Source: Globomyces pollinis-pini (lineage: Eukaryota; Chytridiomycota; Chytridiomycetes; Rhizophydiales; Globomycetaceae). Taken from it: a stretch of DNA of 57,172 nt. The notes beneath the pieces were generated by a model. It was not told the origin of the DNA and did not search any database. It was given only the letters and a program-made list of their open reading frames with translations. The translations under genes were made by a program, and so were the position numbers. The stretch spans positions 1 to 57,172 of the forward strand of contig MU621189.1 in NCBI GenBank assembly GCA_025399215.1, written 5' to 3'. Positions 19,754 to 37,847 of the stretch are shown one piece after another; position 1 is the first letter of the stretch; each line of letters starts with the position of its first letter.

Positions 19754-20939
19754 TCAATAGCCAAAAACATGAATGTCACCAATAGTGTTTTTATCTTTTT
19801 CATCACAAGCATAAGCTAATAAATACTTAGATGGATGCCATGCAACAGAATTCAAAGAACTTGTTGTTTTAATAGTATGAACTGGATCACCAGATTCAAC
19901 GTGTGACTTTGAATTAGTTTCAAATATCATTTACGATTTCAATTCTACAATCTTCTGAACAAGATGCTATCAATTCTCCATCATAGCTAAAACTTATCGC
20001 ACGAATAGGTCCACTACTATCAACATTTATGTTTTTACTCTAAACGGGAATATGTTTGAAGGCATAAGAGATTTTCTAAATCCCAAAGGGATACCATGGC
20101 ATCTGCTCCACCAGTGGCCATATATCTACCTCTTGGATCAAATGTGATACATGAACAATTCGATGTATGTGCAGATAATATATAAGCTTCTTCAAGACTT
20201 GGGTATTCCAATACTAATGTTACATACAAAAGATGATACTTTTCACATTTCCTTGGCCAGTTGTTAGGAAGAACAAATCTCCTGCATAATTCCAACTTAT
20301 CTCGTTAGTCTAGTTTTAAATCTTTAAAGATGATACTTCAATTTCATTTTTTAAGGTTTTAATGATATACGTGTGACCTTTTGAATCAGATCCACCTCTT
20401 GTATCAATAAAACTGATTCGGTCATTCTAAAAGAATGAATCTTGAAAAGTTTACTTTATCACCCACTGCCAATACTTTTCCTTCTGGAGACCAACATATA
20501 TTGATATTTTCACCATCAGTCTTAAATGTATTTGATTTTCCAGCTAATAAAAATTAAATGACTGATGAAATACATTTGATATCCCATACACGAACTGATT
20601 TATCTACTGATGCTGTTGCTAATGAATCTTGATTTTGAGGATTCCAGGCAAGTTGATACACAGCATCTTCATGACCTTTCAATACAATCGAATCCGACTA
20701 CACATTAGTTTTAATTAACTACTGATCTTTCAACAGACCAAACTCTTGCAGTTTTATCAACAGAACCAGAAGCTAATCTTCTTCCATCACAACTCCAATC
20801 AATTGTATGAACTTTATCTTTGTGACCAATGAAATCCTTGGATTTTGATTGAGGTAATGAACTTGATAGTTTATTGAATGAAGGGTATTGATAACCAAAT
20901 CCTGAGTATTATTGTGATTGTATCCATACCAGTTGACAT
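19754..20939 (-). CDS. THOC3: THO complex subunit 3 (TEX1/THOC3)
   Basis: Nine exons, high to low: 20939-20930, 20901-20723, 20697-20574, 20543-20455, 20426-20337, 20309-20240, 20213-20039, 20016-19935, 19906-19754. Together they make 323 residues forming about seven WD40 blades. The THOC3-typical DWSCDGRRLASGS, DGENINICWSPEGK and TGGADAMVSLWDLENLLC segments are all present after splicing. THO couples transcription to mRNA export. The intron at 20017-20038 is 22 nt, the shortest I can support here. The first coding exon is 10 nt. The protein ends in the usual short DIHVFG-like strand. Confidence 0.88.
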
Positions 20940-21314
20940 TGTAAAGTGGAAAAAAACTGCTTGAACTTCAACAGCATTAGAATTTCAAACAATTTCTTTA
21001 ATACAAATATATGTAGATAAAGGAGATTAATAATCAAGATTCAAACAAATTTCAACGTTTCTTAAATGATTCATAGTTCACCACTTATAGAGTCAATTAC
21101 ATGCAGATATACATTGAATTCATGAATGGAAAGATTCAATTTTATCATACTTTCTACTACACAGTCAAAAGATTTACAAAAGGCATTGGTTGAACACGTA
21201 TTTTTTTGTTCCAAATGTAAAGTAATAGTAAAGTGAATGTATTAATTGGTAAGAATATTCTCTGTGGTATTTTCCAATGAACCAAAAACAAATTTATTTG
21301 AGGGTTTTTCTTTT
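20940..21314. other. divergent promoter region THOC3 / ProRS
   Basis: About 375 bp between the two start codons. It is AT-rich and no conserved motif was recognised. A 5' extension of the ProRS frame exists (back to about 21246) but has no ATG. Confidence 0.4.
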
Positions 21315-23208
21315 ATGATTCAAAGGATAAAAACTTGTCTAGAACAATCAACAACGAAATCAATAACCGTCGATAGAATATCAAAATGCTTGATTCCTAC
21401 AATTAAACAGAGTGAAAGTGATCATACAAGAACTGCCAGTCACGATTTACTCATTCGTGGTGGTTTTATTAGACAAGTTTATAAAAAACTTTATCTGATT
21501 CTTTAGTCTCATGCTGGATTGTACACCTTTTTACCATTGGGAATGCGTGTGTTGACTAAATTAGAATCTATTATTGATAGAGAAATGCGTAATGTGGATG
21601 GTCAAAAAGTATGTACACAACCATTATAATAATATTCTTTAGGTTTCCATGCCGTGTTTACTTTCTTCGGAGAATTGGAAGAAAACTGGACGATGGTCTG
21701 GTGGAAATGAAGTAAAATTATTAGTGTACTTACAATTAGATGTTCAAACTAAAAGATCGTAAAAATGGCGAATATTTACTAGCACCTACTCATGAGGAAG
21801 AGGTGACAAGTAAGAATTTGATAATGGCTTAATCGTATAGGTTTAGCTTCATCTCTTGTTTCTTCATTTCGCCAACTACCCCTCAGGATATATCAAATTG
21901 GTACCACATTGATTCAATAATAGTTTTAGGAAAAAAATACAGAGATGAATTAAGACCACGGTCAGGACTATTACGGGCAAAAGAATTCATCATGAAAGAT
22001 ATGTACTCATTTGATAAGACAGAAGAAGAAGCATTAAAGACTTATGACGAAGTATCAGGTGCTTATAGATCCATAATGAAACAGCTATCCATCCCATATG
22101 CTGTGGTACGATATATATATGTAACGTATTGTTAGGCCGAAGCTGATACTGGCAACATTGGGGGTACCAGATCCCATGAATACCATGTTATATCTCCAGG
22201 TGAGTCAAATTGTATCTAATTACGCTATTAGTCGGTGAAGATACCATCTTGTCCTGTGCGAATTGTGGATATGATGCAAATGTTGAGAAAGCCGTTGGTA
22301 AAATGGTAGAAGCGAAAAGGGGAGAGCTAAAACTTCCATTTCCACTAGATAAAGTTCCAGCAATACGTGAGATGAAGGTGTTTTCACAATCTTACGGTTC
22401 AGTATACTCTGATTGTGATGCACAAAAATATTATCTTATTATTGTACCTGAAGGTCGCAGCATTAACAGTATTAAACTAGAAAAAATAGTCAATATTGAA
22501 GGGCCTTTGGTACTTGTTGAAGGTTCTACTATTGATGCATCAAAACTACAGTCTATCACTGTTTATATGGATTCAAACATTGCATTTGATTCGGCAAGTA
22601 TAACTCAAGTGCACGACTTGATAGAAACTACAGATGGAGACACTTGTATCAAATGTAATGATTCAAAATCAAGTGTGTTAGAGACAAAACGGGCCATTGA
22701 AGTTGGTCATACATTTTACTTGGGAACTCGTTATTCAAAGCCATTAGAAGCGACTTTTAAAAACTCTAATCAAAAGTTGGTTGAATTCGAAATGGGTTGT
22801 TATGGAATCGGAGTATCAAGATTGATTTCGGCAGTAATTGAAGCATCCCATGATTCGAAAGGCATCATCTGGCCACAATCTATATCTCCATATTCTATAT
22901 GCATAATTCCTATCTTTTCCAGATGCGATCGCTCCTACAACTCGGATATAGTTCAACTTGGGTTAAACACCATTGACCTTGTCGATCCCACTTTATTAAA
23001 TGCGGGTGAAGTAATTGTGGATGATAGAGATGCTGGGGTTGGGTTTAAATTAAAGGATGCCGCCTTGATAGGTTATCCATTAGTGTTTGTTCTTGGAAAT
23101 GACTTTATGGAGAAGGGTATTATTGAGATTCACGTCAGAAGAACTGGTGAAGTTTTATACGTATCTGAAATTGGAGAGTTGAAGAACATATTAGATAATC
23201 TCAAATAA
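21315..23208 (+). CDS. PARS2: prolyl-tRNA synthetase, mitochondrial/bacterial type
   Basis: Eight exons (21315-21476, 21507-21608, 21643-21711, 21740-21809, 21841-21900, 21930-22104, 22135-22199, 22232-23208) encode 559 residues. It charges tRNA-Pro. A basic, Ser/Thr-rich N-terminus suggests mitochondrial targeting. Class II motifs are visible: [12 protein letters not shown] (motif 1), the TxEE loop as [26 protein letters not shown] (motif 2), and a C-terminal [18 protein letters not shown] (motif 3). An insertion-like segment with a [13 protein letters not shown] element follows. A shortened HxGH-like anticodon-binding domain closes the protein. Introns are 28-34 nt. The start ATG is the first in a frame open upstream. 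Confidence 0.9.
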
Positions 23209-23471
23209 AGTATTGTAAAACTCACATCAATTGTTTAAAACTGAATGGCAAGTGTATCACCAATTCCATTCAGAATTATGAAATTCATTATGATTTATCG
23301 TACTCAATTTAGAGTAGTGATCGCATTTGCATTTCGTGTACGCGATCGTGGTAACTCCAATACAAGGATAACAAGCACTTCATAAAGCACAAATTAGAAA
23401 TGTTTATCATTATATGTGTATCAATTATCCTAATGATTACCTAGATCTTTTTTTTCGTAAAATGCATTGTG

Positions 23472-25209
23472 ATGAGGTTGATGGAATCGTCAGCGCATGA
23501 GGCGACTCATTATTTCGAGCTTCACTTTGATAAACAAATCCAAAGCAGTAAATCAGAAATGAAGAGAATTGAGACAAGTGAGACGGATCCAGAATCAAAT
23601 CTACAATCGGAAACTTCTGATACATCTAGATCCGCTTCCAGAACATCTACAGTATCTACTAAAAAGAAACCTAGTACCAGATTGTTAACTGGAAATTTAC
23701 TCAAAAAGACTTCAAATCACAATCGTTCCAAAACTACTGATAAAACTGTCAAAGGTCCGAATAAGATACCTCCAAAAAGCAATCAAACAAATGGAAAGAA
23801 ACGAAATAATGAAATGATTACATTAAATCTTTCGACGATGACTGGTAGCGAATTTACCATACAAGCATTTCCTAATGATACCATTGCTAGATTAAAGGAA
23901 CGAATTTACCAAGAAAGTCGAATCATCATTGAATCACAAATGTTGATTTATAATGGAAAACATATAACTAGTGATACCTCTCAATTAAACACGCTTGGGA
24001 TCTCAGATGGTAGTAAAATTCAAATTGTTTTACAGATGGCTGGAGGTATGTTGTCGAATGGGTTTTTAATCAGGATTAGGTCCAGGTCCGCCCATTCAGT
24101 TGAAGAAAGCTATACCTGAGGATGACCAAGTTGTTTTTTTATTATGTAAACAAAATCAGGAAATATACGTTTTGGAAGTGCATTTGAAAGATGGAATCAG
24201 ACCAAAAACAGTCACCAAACATCATTTGCGATTACAATCTCCTATGCAAGGAAATAAACTTTTGGAATTTTTGGAATCAAATGAATGTTTTGATATTTCA
24301 GATATGTGTGAGTTACAAATTGATTTGGAAACTCCTCCGTTGACAGCAGAAGACTCACAGGACTCTTCGGTACAATCAAGACCTACATCAGGAACATCTA
24401 CTTATTCTTTTGTTTCATCCAAATTGTCCAGACCAACCACAGTTGATTCGGATCAATCGTTTAGTGAAAGTACTACCCAGGAGTTTAGAAGTTTATTTTG
24501 GGAAAGTGAATGGTTATTATCAGCACAAGAACCACCCACATCTAAATCAACTACTTCAAGTAATATTAGACCAGCTACAGCAATTTCAATTATGAGATTA
24601 CCAACTGGAGCCAGACCAATGATAATCATCCCAAAAACTAGACCTGCATCTGCCGAGAAATGGATCGAAGGATTCAAGAACCATATACAATCCCGAGAAT
24701 CTGCGGAAGATAAAGAATTTCTATCCACTCTCAACAAGACCAATTCAAACGATCAAGAATCATTAGACTATTTCCAATCACAAAATGAAAAAAAGGATAG
24801 GAGTGGATCAAGAGGAATCAAATCACCAAAGAAGAATTCAAAGAAACCCACAACTACCAATTCACTATCCAAACAAAAACAAATCAATCAAGAACATGTC
24901 TTACAATTCTCGTCCAAAGCAGATTTATCTAGAAAATCATCCCCTCGAAAATTAACATCTTCCACCCGTAAACGTACACCTGCAGCCATGCTCAATCCTA
25001 TTCCAGTATCCAAAAAAATTGTTTGTACACAATGTCAAAAGAAACTTGGACCAGCACAATTGTTTACATGTAAATGTAAAAAGTCATTTTGTTCTATCCA
25101 TCGATACTCGGATCGACATGATTGTTCGTTTGATTACAAAACGGAGGGGAAAGCGGTGCTCCAAAGGAATAACCCTTTGGTTAAGACTGATAAATGTATC
25201 AAATTATGA
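23472..25209 (+). CDS. ubiquitin-like plus AN1 zinc-finger protein (ZFAND4-like)
   Basis: Two exons (23472-24045, 24080-25209), with a 34-nt intron, encode 567 residues. The first 110 residues are Ser/Thr/Lys-rich and look disordered. Residues about 118-195 are a ubiquitin-like domain (IARLKERIYQESRI, QMLIYNGK, LGISDGSKIQIVLQMAGG), followed directly by a Gly-Pro motif as in human ZFAND4. A long disordered Ser/Thr-rich middle follows. The C-terminal 60 residues are an AN1-type zinc finger (C-x2-C, C-x-C, C-x4-H, H-x5-H-x-C pattern). AN1/ubiquitin-like proteins act in proteasome and stress responses. The exact role is unknown. ATG at 23472 is used; 23481 is another option. Confidence 0.82.
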
Positions 25210-25286
25210 ACCTTGTTATTTCACTTGCGATTTAAAAATAAAAATATATAAGTTTTCTATATCATTTTGATTTCAGATAAGATTAT

Positions 25287-27318
25287 TTATTTCTCTGCAG
25301 ATTGCTGTTGCTTCCGTTTTTCTAGTTCCAATTTCCATGGCGGGATAGTTCCCGTTTCTGGTTCTTTAACCGCTGGAGTAATACTTCTTGGTTTAGCATT
25401 ATTGGGTTGGATTTGGTTTGTGTTTGATGACACTTGGAATGGTTTGGACGGCTCGGGAGTTGGTAATTTAACTCCTATTCGGACTGCTGAATTGTTAGTA
25501 GGATCAGCAAATGATGCAGCTTTGGCAGGTCTTGCAGGCCGTGGTGGTGTTTCATCATTAGCCGTACTATTCTAATAATCTTGTTAAAAACAAAGTGGTT
25601 TACCTCCGTGTTGGAATTCAGGTTATCCAAGGAAGCTGCAGCATTAAGCGATTTTGTCTTATTCTTAATATCCGCTTGTTGCTCTTGTGATTTATTGGGT
25701 CTCGGTTTTATCGGTGGTACACCATTGCTTGGTGAATTCATTTGTTCGGTAGCATTTGGGCTACTGCTCACCACGTCTTCATTTACAGCCTTTTTTGGTT
25801 GTTGTTTGTTCTTTAATTCATTAATATCGAACTTTGGAATAGATGGGTTGCCGTAAAGTTTACTTGGCTTTGGAGGAACAACAACACTTTCACCAGTATC
25901 ATTATTTGCTGGTATTCCCGTTCGTACAGGTTTGGGAGGATTGTGGTCTTCTTCCACTTTTTGAGGTTGGTCTTGTTCTTGTAGTTTACCCTTTTGGGGT
26001 TTTGTACTTTTGGAAGGAATAGATGGAGGGCCTTCGATATCAACAGTGTTTGCGTCATCTCTTCGCTGATCTAAAATTTTCATACTGGGTTTAGACTCTA
26101 GCGTTGGAGTTTCCAGCAGATTTCCGGAACTGTTTCGACTTGGTTTTGGTGGAGCTTTTGGTTTCAGATCTAGCATTAATAAAGCCAGTATATACCATTG
26201 ATTGAAGGGTCAGTATTGCTATTGACAATTTCAGGGTTACTAACGGTTGGATTCGGTTCAGCTACATGTTAATATATGCTCTACATACTTGCATTTTTTG
26301 CAATAAATTCAGGGGAAGGTCCCTTTCTTCCTCTGGGGCCCGATGCCCTAACTGCAGTTTTCAATGGTGCACCAGATCTCTCAAGCACATCAACGGATGT
26401 ATTATCGGAATTGGGTTCATCTTTAGTTGGGGAAGTTTCTATAGGAGACGTGTTGGCAACAGGCTTCGTAATGTTTGATGCTTCCTCATTGGACGTTTTG
26501 AGAGGAACCTTCTGTTTCAGTGTTGATTCCAAATCGCTTTCAAATCTTGACTTTGCAGGACTATTCTTGATCGCAACTGGAGTCGCTTCGATTTTTTGAC
26601 GAGTTGGTTTTGTTATATTGGACGGGTTCTTTACATGACTCTTTACACTTTCTTCAATACCGCCTGATTGACCTTCTAAATATTTGCCTAATATATTTTG
26701 AACCTCTTCATCTGTCATCGATTGATTGATTTTCAGTAATGTTGCGTTTTCCCATGGATTTCCATAAAGGGTGACAGATATGGTTTGCCAAAAGAGTGCA
26801 ACGTTTGTCTCAAGCGTTGCCAACTTATTATTGCTAATATCTAAAACCTTCAAACTCTTTAACGCTTCAAAATTGTACGGCAATGATCTGGCGGTTAACT
26901 GATTGCCATTTATGAGCAACTCCTTTAAATTTTCCAAGAGACACAGATCATCTGGTAAATAATCTAGACAATTGCACGCTACGTCTAAATATTCCAATGA
27001 TTTTAAAGATCCAATTTTAGTTATTGAAACTAGCTTATTCCCCGATAAGTTCAATCTTGTTAGTGTTTCGACTCTAAAAATGACAGAAGGCACTTAACAA
27101 ATAAATTAGGATTTTACAAAATTACCAACTTCCAAGGACATACGAATGAGCTGTAATGAATCCAACTTTAGCAAAGCAGCGTCCTCTGGTATCCATTTTG
27201 CTTCCAATAACACACCTCGATGTGTGATCGATTTTTCGGAATTTTGTTTCACCGAATTGATTGATTTTTCAACACTCTTAAGTGGTTAATGTAGAGGATA
27301 TACCACTTGATTTCCCAT
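25287..27318 (-). CDS. N-myristoylated-type leucine-rich repeat protein with Pro-rich tail
   Basis: Six exons, high to low: 27318-27304, 27276-27126, 27092-26289, 26261-26196, 26169-25604, 25571-25287. Together they encode 628 residues. The first exon is 15 nt and gives Met-Gly-Asn-Gln-Val, then Ser. Gly2 with Ser6 fits an N-myristoylation signal. Residues 40-190 hold about six leucine-rich repeats of the LxxLxLxxNxL type. The rest is Pro/Ser/Lys-rich, contains PPKP and PPRP motifs that could bind SH3 domains, and ends in PPWKLELEKRKQQQ. I do not recognise a named family. A membrane-linked scaffold for cortical or actin functions is an inference. Introns are 26-33 nt. Confidence 0.72.
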
Positions 27319-27873
27319 TTCTGAGATAAAGAAGTTTGAAAAGAGTAAACAAAGTAGACAATGGGTAGTAACTCCAGATGGTCTGTTATTGGTGGATCCA
27401 TAGACTAATATCACTTCATAATCGATTATATTAAACTAAAAACATTATTATTATTGTAATTCTTGAATATAGTAAAAAAACCAAATGATGTGTTTCAAAA
27501 AACAGATATGGAACGGACTCGGATACTGACCAAGACAGGAGAGAAGGAAAGAAGAAGCATGAGAAAGGCTATGAAATTATGTACTTATTAAGGTATAATT
27601 TGTATTAAGAATAAAACGATAGAATCGTGATTTTTAGAGCGGCATCGTGTGTGGTGTGTGAGGGAGCGAGGAGGGAGAATAAGAATTTGAAGAAATGCCC
27701 TTTATGTTTTCCAAAAAGAAAAGTAAAGAATTCCCCATACTGACGCTATAGCAGGTAAGTTACTAGAACATTAGAACGATATACTATAGTTAATCTACTA
27801 CCTTTCCTAATATCATATCCCTTTCTCTTCTTTCTATTATCCCTCCCCGGCCTTCATTGACTTTCTGTAGCTA
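27319..27873. promoter_or_regulatory. divergent promoter region LRR protein / CHD remodeler
   Basis: About 555 bp between divergent start codons. It contains a purine-rich GAGGGAGCGAGGAGGG tract near 27660 and a TGTGTGGTGTGTG stretch, plus pyrimidine-rich DNA directly before the CHD ATG (CTTTCTGTAG at 27861-27870), which may be the end of a 5' UTR intron. No other gene is seen. Confidence 0.45.
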
Positions 27874-34004
<6,131 letters not shown>

Positions 34005-34122
34005 CCCTTCGTGATTGCAACTTAATATAACGACTTGTATTGAAAATGTCAAATCAAATGAAAGTAGTTAACTGATTTTAAGTTAAAGTAGTTCAATGAT
34101 ATAATTCGATATAATTGAAAGT

Positions 34123-34679
34123 TTATTTAAAACCAACCATGGCTTTCACTCCATCTCTTGCGAATGGAATGTAGGACAGTGAGTACCACAAAAGGGCAAC
34201 ATACTGTCCTATGCAAACCACCAATGTGATTATGGTAATTTTAAGTGAAAATGCAGAAACAAAAGTTAAAATCAATAGACCCCAAAATACAACAGCAGCA
34301 GTTCTTCTAGTTGGATCAAACATTTTCTACATGTTAAAAGTAAAAGAGTTACTGAGAACTGCTTCATAAATCCAATAAGAAATCCAGTTGCCAATAGAGA
34401 CACAATATTTCCGATACTATGATCAATACATTTCAGTAAACCTGTATAAAGTAGCAAACATTCCAATATTTCCGGTTCCTAAGGAGAAAGTAGATAGAAA
34501 AGATAAGACAAATCCAGACAAGAAGCAACATCCAAAAGCATAAAATCGTTCGGTTCGACTCAGTTTGAATCCACCACACATCTGCCTATTTAATCCTTTT
34601 GCTTGATTACCTGGTCCATTTCATTATCTGTACAACGGTTAAGATTGATTGAATTACCTTGGGAGAACGGATTTTGCAT
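34123..34679 (-). CDS. SFT2: vesicle transport protein SFT2
   Basis: Five exons (34679-34658, 34627-34611, 34581-34442, 34416-34353, 34326-34123) encode 148 residues with four membrane segments. Family signatures are LSRTERFYAFGC, SLGTGNIGMFATLYSIGNIV, KMFDPTRRTAAV and ALLWYSLSYIPFARDG. Sft2 is a Golgi membrane protein needed for endosome-to-Golgi traffic. Exons 1 and 2 (22 and 17 nt) are tiny. An alternative reading using another ATG (MPLKFSP...) and the TAG three bases upstream of the chosen acceptor also keeps the frame, so the N-terminus is uncertain. Convergent with the CHD gene. Confidence 0.85.
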
Positions 34680-34856
34680 CTTTTGCTTTTGGTGAAAATT
34701 TCAGTGGCATGATAAGGAAGACGCCCTAGCAAATCGTCTCCATGAACACAAAAAATGGACGATATTTGACCTGAAAGATTCAAGATACTGAAAGAATAAT
34801 AAGGCACAGGTTGTAAAGGTTCAAAACAAAATAGATTTATTGCTTTTTGATAACAT

Positions 34857-36775
34857 CTACCAATTGAAATTAAGCTTGTTCTCTTTCTGTTTCTTGTACG
34901 GATTATACATCATGTAAAGAACACTAAATGCTGTCACTCCAAGCAATATATATTGGAACGCGTCAAAGCCAAAACTTAGACCCTTTAAACTCGAAATTTG
35001 AACTCCAAAAATTGCTAAAATTCAATATTAAAAGAATCTTACATTGATTTGAAGTATTCTTAGCGTAATCGCCAAATGCAATGGTCAGGAATTGAGCACA
35101 TGGTAAAGAACTGAGCAAAATTATACCAGAATTGAAGACCAATGCACTCATCAATGTCTCTCCCATACTAAGATGTTACTTTTCCGATAAAATTACACTA
35201 ATGGATGGATAGTGAAGAATACTAATCGCATTCCTAACTTGGCATTGCCCTTGATAACACATGCAAGCAAATAGAAGGAGAACATTGCGTATAAACCAAT
35301 ACCCAAGAGTGGTATTTCGGCAGTTCCTGATAACATGGCATTCAAGAAAGGACTAACTGGAACAACAGCCAATCCTTTTTGTTGTAGAGTCATTGGAATA
35401 CAATACAAGCCAATATGAATCATCCACATTAAAGTTAATAAGGAACTTGTTGTCAATAAATTTTAGACTTACGATAAAATAGCACAAAAGAATTTGAAGT
35501 ATTGCAATAAAATATTTCCTCCTTGGAACCTGTAAGCATCTTCAAGTTTGCGAAAGTGATACTCTAAAATAACCACATCCTTTATATCAAGGAGATTTAC
35601 ACGATACCTTTCGAAAGTTATTTTCTCGTCTCTTTAATGCTCGATATTTCCTCTCAAATCGTCCACTTCGTGCTGCCTGCTTCAAATCCTCATGAAGTTG
35701 TTTATATGCTTCCATAAGAATTGCAGACTGTAGTCCGATGATTTTTTTCCTTTCTTGATATCTAATATGTTTAAAATAGAATCCATTACACAGCACCAGT
35801 GATGGGTTTTGGTCGATGCTGAAACTCCATCAACCAATCGTATGGTAATGTTGCCATCCCAACTCCACAGAATACAGAAAACACAAACCAACCCGCGATG
35901 GTGACAACAGCAACAATAAACACTATAGGAGATACAACAATGCTATTGATTACAGGCACGTTGCAGCAAATCTATAGTCATATTAGATCTGTTTAGAATT
36001 ACTGTCGGAACTGAACCAGTGGATACTGATGATTTTAATCCAGCACATCCATAACTAGCAGCATCCGTACCAGTAGCTATAGTGATTGGATAAGCTGGTG
36101 CTGATTCATTGATACCCAGTGGAGTTTTTGGTGTCAATGGAATAGTCGTTCCGATTGCAGTGTAATTACAGTAAAATTGGAAAGTAAAGAAAGAATCTAA
36201 AGAGTTTGCCTCAAGATAAGTTGTGTCATATAAAGGAGATTGCAAATAAGTGGTGTTAATCTGAGCATAACCTAAACCTCCAAAATACATTCCACCTATC
36301 ACACCAACCAGAACAATCAGCATAGGTAGCATATATTTAATAGCGTACGAAAATTGCTTTCCAGCGGATCTAAATATAAAATTGTATTTCTTGATACCTC
36401 CCAGAGCTGCCATCCTCGCTATCCTCCGCATCTTCACCTTCATAATAGAAAGTAGCGAATGGAACGAAAAGAACCACTATTCCGATTGTAGCTGCATAGA
36501 ACGCAATTGTAAGTGTTGCCATTGGCAACCCTGTATTTCCACCGACTTGTTGATTTGCAACATCAAGTGGCAGTAAAAACAAATTGAATGCTGCTAATGA
36601 CAGCGACAGTACCTAAAACACTAAGTGTGTCATTCTTTACCACTACGACTTTGGGGAACCATGCAACATTTCTATCTTGAGGATGCTGATAATAGACTAC
36701 AAAGTATACTGCTGCAATCATAACTAAGATTGCAAACACTATCACTGTTATCAATAGAACTACGTTGATGGCCAT
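34857..36775 (-). CDS. LMBR1-family multipass membrane protein
   Basis: Nine exons, high to low: 36775-36641, 36612-36398, 36369-35954, 35922-35790, 35761-35608, 35579-35473, 35445-35197, 35167-35043, 35014-34857. Together they make 563 residues. It starts with two transmembrane helices bracketing VYYQHPQDRNVAWFPK, then LPLDVANQQ, a GVGMATLPYDWLMEF helix and the HPLVMGETLMSALVFN segment. All are typical of LMBR1/LMBD proteins, with nine or so membrane passes. An extracytosolic loop with several N-glycosylation sites (NTT, NYT, NES, NRS, NMT) sits around residues 155-255. Relatives include LMBD1, which exports cobalamin from lysosomes, and lipocalin receptors. The substrate here is unknown. 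Introns are 27-31 nt. Confidence 0.85.
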
Positions 36776-36946
36776 GACTGGTTGTTGTTATCTAAGCCTT
36801 GTTCAACTAACTTAAAATTAAACATTGAGCGCGTCATATAAAGTGGCTTTGGAGAATACTGATAGAACAAAGTAACAAGTCAATGATTACATGTTTATTT
36901 TTAATGAACTATTACAAGTCAACGATATTGATTCCCATTAACAAAT

Positions 36947-37720
36947 TTACAATTCGATTGATCTGATTTCATTCCTTTCCTCAACAATAATTTGCAATAA
37001 CATTTCAAAAGTATCACATACATGCTTCCTGGATGAACTCTTGACCATATCCATTTCAATATTTTGCATTTCATCATGAATCACTAACATTAAACTCTTT
37101 TGTACAATTTCATCTACACAAGTTGCCAATGTAAAGTTAAGTAAGAAATTCGATAGATCTTCAGTGTTCCATTGATACCCAACCACCAACGGGATAATAC
37201 AATCAGCCATTGTGTCAGAGGTCCAATTTGTTAACTTTAGCCATTCAGAGAAAAACGCTGCACAAACTTCTGGCGTTTCTCCAATTAATAGGATGGGCAA
37301 CAAATCATAAACCTTTTCTCTCGGCCAATTACTGACGATTCCATATAGGCGATTTGAAAATAATTTTGAATTCATCTTTGTTGAATAGAACAATTTCAAT
37401 ACAAGCTCTGCGACTGACTCCAAAGACCAGTCTTGAGTCATCCATTGTAAAGCGTACAGAGCAGATTCTGGGTCTTTGTCAATGTATGATAAAATCAATT
37501 CCCCCTTTATACTACAAATGTAAGCGACATTACTTTCTGAACGAATCCAGGTGGAGAAGCTAGTGTCATTCAGCTTGTCCATGCTTTCCATGGTCTCAGC
37601 AACCTCTTCCATTGAGTTGTGTCTCTTCAATTCCGTCTTTGAATCCTTGGTTGGCTTTTCAAAGTTAAATGGTCTGCGAGAATAGGATGGTTCACATACA
37701 ACCATATTTACTGCTGGCAT
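36947..37720 (-). CDS. conserved-looking hypothetical protein with W-rich helical repeats
   Basis: A single-exon frame of 257 residues that I do not recognise. After a disordered, basic N-terminus, residues about 75-200 show helical repeats of about 35-40 residues, each carrying a Trp followed by a short polar stretch and a Leu/Val-rich helix (for example QDWSLESVAELVLKL, SNWPREKVYDLLPIL, TNWTSDTMADCIIPL, YQWNTEDLSNFLLNF). This pattern suggests an alpha-solenoid. The C-terminus is a Glu/Met-rich helix. It lies between LMBR1 and METTL16 on the same strand as both. The repeat pattern argues that it is a real protein. Confidence 0.6.
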   Translation of the reverse strand: MPAVNMVVCEPSYSRRPFNFEKPTKDSKTELKRHNSMEEVAETMESMDKLNDTSFSTWIRSESNVAYICSIKGELILSYIDKDPESALYALQWMTQDWSLESVAELVLKLFYSTKMNSKLFSNRLYGIVSNWPREKVYDLLPILLIGETPEVCAAFFSEWLKLTNWTSDTMADCIIPLVVGYQWNTEDLSNFLLNFTLATCVDEIVQKSLMLVIHDEMQNIEMDMVKSSSRKHVCDTFEMLLQIIVEERNEIRSIEL

Positions 37721-37847
37721 TCTAGAACGGACTTTGGAGATCTCTCCTATTTATACTCCCAGTGCCTCGTCTCAGCACCACTCATGATGTTTAACGCCAT
37801 GTTTTAGATAACTTCATATTTACACAGAGGCTATGTTTGGTCTATTT

